Part shown: positions 61,496 through 64,000 of the stretch, piece after piece
Layout: the number at the start of each line of letters is the position of its first letter
Position numbering within the stretch: the stretch's first letter is position 1
DNA from: Maribacter vaceletii
GTDB taxonomy: Bacteria > Bacteroidota > Bacteroidia > Flavobacteriales > Flavobacteriaceae
Length of the DNA: 64,000 nt
Assembly: GCF_003634105.1 (NCBI RefSeq)
Contig: NZ_RBIQ01000008.1
Span: 248,001 to 312,000, forward strand
Reading direction: 5' to 3'
Made by a program: the position numbers and the translations under genes
Notes under the pieces: generated by a model
The model's input: only the letters and a program-made list of their open reading frames with translations
Told to the model about the DNA's origin: nothing
Databases searched by the model: none

Positions 61496-61825
61496 ACTAC
61501 GTGTAATTTATTGGTCAAATATATTCTAGAGGATCCTATAAAGGTATTGTAAGTTACTGAATTGTACATTATTGTGGATGAATTGGTTTTCTGAGTATAA
61601 TTAAGGTGCAAAAAACCTATACATAGTAGCGGAATGATATATATCATGGTTTGGCGAAATGCAACACCCAATCACTTTTACGTACCTTTTATTGGGCATC
61701 CTTCCGTAGATTCTTTTAAAGAATTTGTAGCTAAAGATGTTATTCTTTTACATAGCGATATTCAATTGAATCCATAATTGGTTATAGCTAGATGAATTAT
61801 ATTCTAATATTTTTCGAGGAAAAGA
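61496..61825. other. Intergenic region with a candidate micro-ORF
   Basis: Between the serine hydrolase start and the 3' end of the large secreted protein gene. Only the plus-strand frame 61634-61777 stands out; the rest is A/T-rich without a clear motif. Confidence 0.45.
61634..61777 (+). CDS. Candidate 47-residue protein or gene fragment
   Basis: ATG at 61634, TAA at 61777. The product (MVWRNATPNHFYVPFIGHPS, then EFVAKDVILLHSDIQLNP) has a normal amino-acid composition, which is unusual for random frames here. No homologue is recognised and neither promoter nor terminator is clear, so it may be a relic of a larger gene. Confidence 0.3.
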   Translation: MIYIMVWRNATPNHFYVPFIGHPSVDSFKEFVAKDVILLHSDIQLNP

Positions 61826-63859
61826 TTATTTTCTATAATCTCCTTGGGCATAAGAAGCTACAATACTAGAATTAGATTTTTTACAATTAGTAGGGAAATC
61901 AGAAAAATAGATACATTCTGGCAATCCGTTTTTAAATGTAATAGAAACCGTGCCTTTACTTACACCGCCAAAACCTGTGTAACTATAATTTGCTTGCAAT
62001 CTTTTGGGTCTTCCTTGCTGATCTTTATACCCAGTTGTAACATTAGAAATACTTCCTTTCTTATATCTATTAAAGCCCCATGTTTTGGATTGGTTAGTAA
62101 CTAAATCATCAATTAATTTATTGAAATTCTGTGGTCCAGATGGTCCTCCTGAAATTTTCATTTTGGCATACTTACTTATTCCTTGTAAACGAATAGCTGG
62201 TTTACCTAAAGCAAATCTTTTAAAATTTTCTTCAAATTGTTTTATACTAGTACTTGAACAAGAATTCTGAGGAATAATTTTTAACATATCTGCTTTTAAT
62301 CCTTTAGCTTTATGCAATGCGTCTACAGAATTACCCATAGCATTTTCGTTCGTATAAAAAGCTATACCTTTTTGCAATGCCACAGATTTTTGGTAATTTT
62401 CTAATTCCATTTTGGTACTATATAAATCGGGTTTTGCATATAAACCAGAAGGCACCCACCTATACCTAATACATGTTCTATCTTCAGGAGTTCCATCATA
62501 GTATGTAGTAACTCGTTCTTCAGCACATTCTTGTTCCATTATTTTTACTTTGTTTTGCGGTAAATAACTTGCACATTGACTACCGTATGCTCTTAGATAT
62601 TGATTAAATATGGAGTACAGAACAGTGTCATCTGGTTTTATTTCAATATTCTCAAAGTGACCACGAAAAATATAATCATAAAATTCTGCAAAATATAAAC
62701 CATCGCTATTAAAAACCATGTCTTCTCCCAAAGCTGTTTCTTGGTTAGCACGTTGCTGCTCTAACTTAAGCTTTTCATCGGTTTTAATTTTAACTTTTTG
62801 TTTCGCTATAACATTGTATAAACTAGTAATATTAGTATTGTTCGCTACATGTGTTGTATACTTATCTTGAATTCTAGACAAATCTGTTAAACTTGTAGAG
62901 GCCTTAATTTCAGTTTGTATTTTTGAAAATTGATTTGCAATTTTTTGGGTTTTCACCTCTTTAATTTTTGAATTTGCATTCCTAACCGGTCTTTTAGAGA
63001 TATACGAGTTATATTTTTTATTAAAATTGGTTCTAAATCTATTTAAATCTGAGATACTCATGGCAGAAATATTCTTAATTTCTTGCGTAGTAGTATGCGT
63101 CAAAATCTGATTAATTTTAGTTTCAATAGCATTGTCATATGCTCTTTGTGTATTTATATCTGCAGTTTGGTAAAATGCTCTGTTTTGTTGTTGTAATGTA
63201 TGTACTCTTGCTAAAGATTGAAAATTGTTTTGCAATCCATTTACAACTTGTACTTGTGCTAGTAAGGACTTTGTTCCTGTAATTTTTTCTTGGGAATTTA
63301 GTAATATGCTAAGCGTTTCTATTTCTTTAGAGGTTAATTTTCCGTATTTTCTTGCATATTGTTTTTTCTCTAAGGCTATAGCATTAAAATTTACCTTCCC
63401 AGATTTTAGGTTATTTATAGTAGTAGTATAGTCTTCTCTTTGCTTTCTTAAAAAAACAACTTCTTTTACTGCATCATTATAAGGTTTGTTTTGATCAAAG
63501 ACACCCCACAGATACCAATCTAATCTTTGGGCCCAAGGGTTTTTTGGTCCAGTATTACCGTACTTCTTTTTCTGTTTATACCCTCTTATTTTTTTACCTA
63601 TACTTTTAATTTTAGATGCACTCAACTTATCAAAAGGTTTTCCAAATGCAGGAACAAAATATGTGTCAGATAAAAGGTTAAATCGAACTCGATTATATAT
63701 AGCGCTACCTGAGCGTAGATTAGACATGGTAGCTGTTCTATCTACTTCTTTAAATTCTTTTTCTACACTTTCCTGCCAGTTTTGAAGTGTTTCCTTATTT
63801 TGAGAAAGGCTATTAGTATAAATTAATACTACTACTAGTAGTGTTGCTAATTTTTTCAT
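61826..63859 (-). CDS. Large secreted coiled-coil protein of unknown function
   Basis: A 677-residue secreted protein (signal KKLATLLVVVLIYTNSLSQ). The first two thirds are helical and coiled-coil-like, rich in Lys, Gln and Asn (LKSGKVNFNAIALEKKQYAR, IANQFSKIQTEIKASTSLTD). The last third has five Cys and an aromatic beta-rich domain (YYDGTPEDRTCIRYRWVPSG, then GFGGVSKGTVSITFKNGLPE). I recognise no family. It could be a surface or matrix-associated protein. It stands alone; the upstream region on the minus strand contains TATATTTAG, a weak -7-like motif. Confidence 0.75.
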   Translation of the reverse strand: MKKLATLLVVVLIYTNSLSQNKETLQNWQESVEKEFKEVDRTATMSNLRSGSAIYNRVRFNLLSDTYFVPAFGKPFDKLSASKIKSIGKKIRGYKQKKKYGNTGPKNPWAQRLDWYLWGVFDQNKPYNDAVKEVVFLRKQREDYTTTINNLKSGKVNFNAIALEKKQYARKYGKLTSKEIETLSILLNSQEKITGTKSLLAQVQVVNGLQNNFQSLARVHTLQQQNRAFYQTADINTQRAYDNAIETKINQILTHTTTQEIKNISAMSISDLNRFRTNFNKKYNSYISKRPVRNANSKIKEVKTQKIANQFSKIQTEIKASTSLTDLSRIQDKYTTHVANNTNITSLYNVIAKQKVKIKTDEKLKLEQQRANQETALGEDMVFNSDGLYFAEFYDYIFRGHFENIEIKPDDTVLYSIFNQYLRAYGSQCASYLPQNKVKIMEQECAEERVTTYYDGTPEDRTCIRYRWVPSGLYAKPDLYSTKMELENYQKSVALQKGIAFYTNENAMGNSVDALHKAKGLKADMLKIIPQNSCSSTSIKQFEENFKRFALGKPAIRLQGISKYAKMKISGGPSGPQNFNKLIDDLVTNQSKTWGFNRYKKGSISNVTTGYKDQQGRPKRLQANYSYTGFGGVSKGTVSITFKNGLPECIYFSDFPTNCKKSNSSIVASYAQGDYRK

Positions 63860-64000
63860 GTTTTCCTATTTCATACAGAAAACAATTTTCATGATTAAAT
63901 TGTTGAAATCTATATGTTTATGTCTTATTTATGCTAAATATAAAAAAAATTAGAGCTAACTAATTGCGGCTTTCCGTAAACACTTTAAATATTAAGGCAG

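Overview
The window looks like a low-GC chromosome segment from a marine member of the Flavobacteriaceae (Bacteroidetes). Supporting signs are the protein families (TonB-dependent receptor with a carboxypeptidase-like N-terminal domain, DUF2490, DUF6090, DUF6624, Bacteroidetes-type ECF sigma factor, LytS/LytR pairs, many SSCSxDD-type lipoproteins), the absence of Shine-Dalgarno sequences, and several promoters with the Bacteroidetes -7 motif TAnnTTTG. I saw no rRNA, tRNA, CRISPR array, complete insertion sequence or prophage.

Layout. 1-3.5 kb: the 5' part of a TonB-dependent receptor gene behind an EamA transporter (minus strand). 3.7-7.3 kb: three plus-strand genes, two with MORN or MORN-like repeats and one DUF2490 protein. 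7.4-13.4 kb: Mpo1-like protein, an Lrp regulator divergent from a histidine-decarboxylase-like enzyme with a strong terminator, two unknown proteins, a membrane class III nucleotide cyclase and a second EamA transporter. 13.4-30.7 kb: an accessory-looking zone of short minus-strand operons (amidase/DUF4386/MDR dehydrogenase; M23 peptidase; hydrolase; acyltransferase/DUF6090; AraC regulator; NTF2-like protein; lipoprotein) separated by long non-coding stretches with recurring imperfect hairpins and dispersed repeats resembling integron attC sites or cassette boundaries.

The most unusual object is at 25.76-26.54 kb. Four minus-strand micro-genes encode very basic peptides of 37-44 residues. Three are tandem copies on an exact 248-bp period, and their base differences are almost all synonymous. 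A CPBP intramembrane protease and a metallophosphatase lie just upstream on the same strand. This is the best candidate for an undescribed peptide system. No modifying enzyme was found beside it.

28.9-38.1 kb: a LytS/LytR-type pair, then a five-gene minus-strand operon of secreted or envelope hydrolases (two serine beta-lactamase-fold proteins, an S41-like peptidase, a barrel-like protein, an NAD(P)-binding protein), then a TolB-like/TPR/AraC fusion regulator. 38.2-42.9 kb: a probable zinc-limitation module. A Fur/Zur-like regulator is divergent from MerC-like protein, a micro-ORF, ABC ATPase, FtsX permease with a His/Glu-rich loop, a DUF3299-like protein and alkaline phosphatase. Two 7-1-7 inverted repeats sit in the divergent promoter. 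42.9-50.1 kb: racemase/LysR pair, then TetR-ABC-HlyD-TolC export operon with a degenerate ABC motor. 50.2-64 kb: PAS-LuxR regulator, four alpha/beta hydrolases, LRR lipoprotein, ECF sigma factor with a membrane partner, DUF6624 lipoprotein, NAD(P)-binding protein (with a decayed second copy of its 3' end 2.8 kb away), a serine hydrolase and a large secreted coiled-coil protein.
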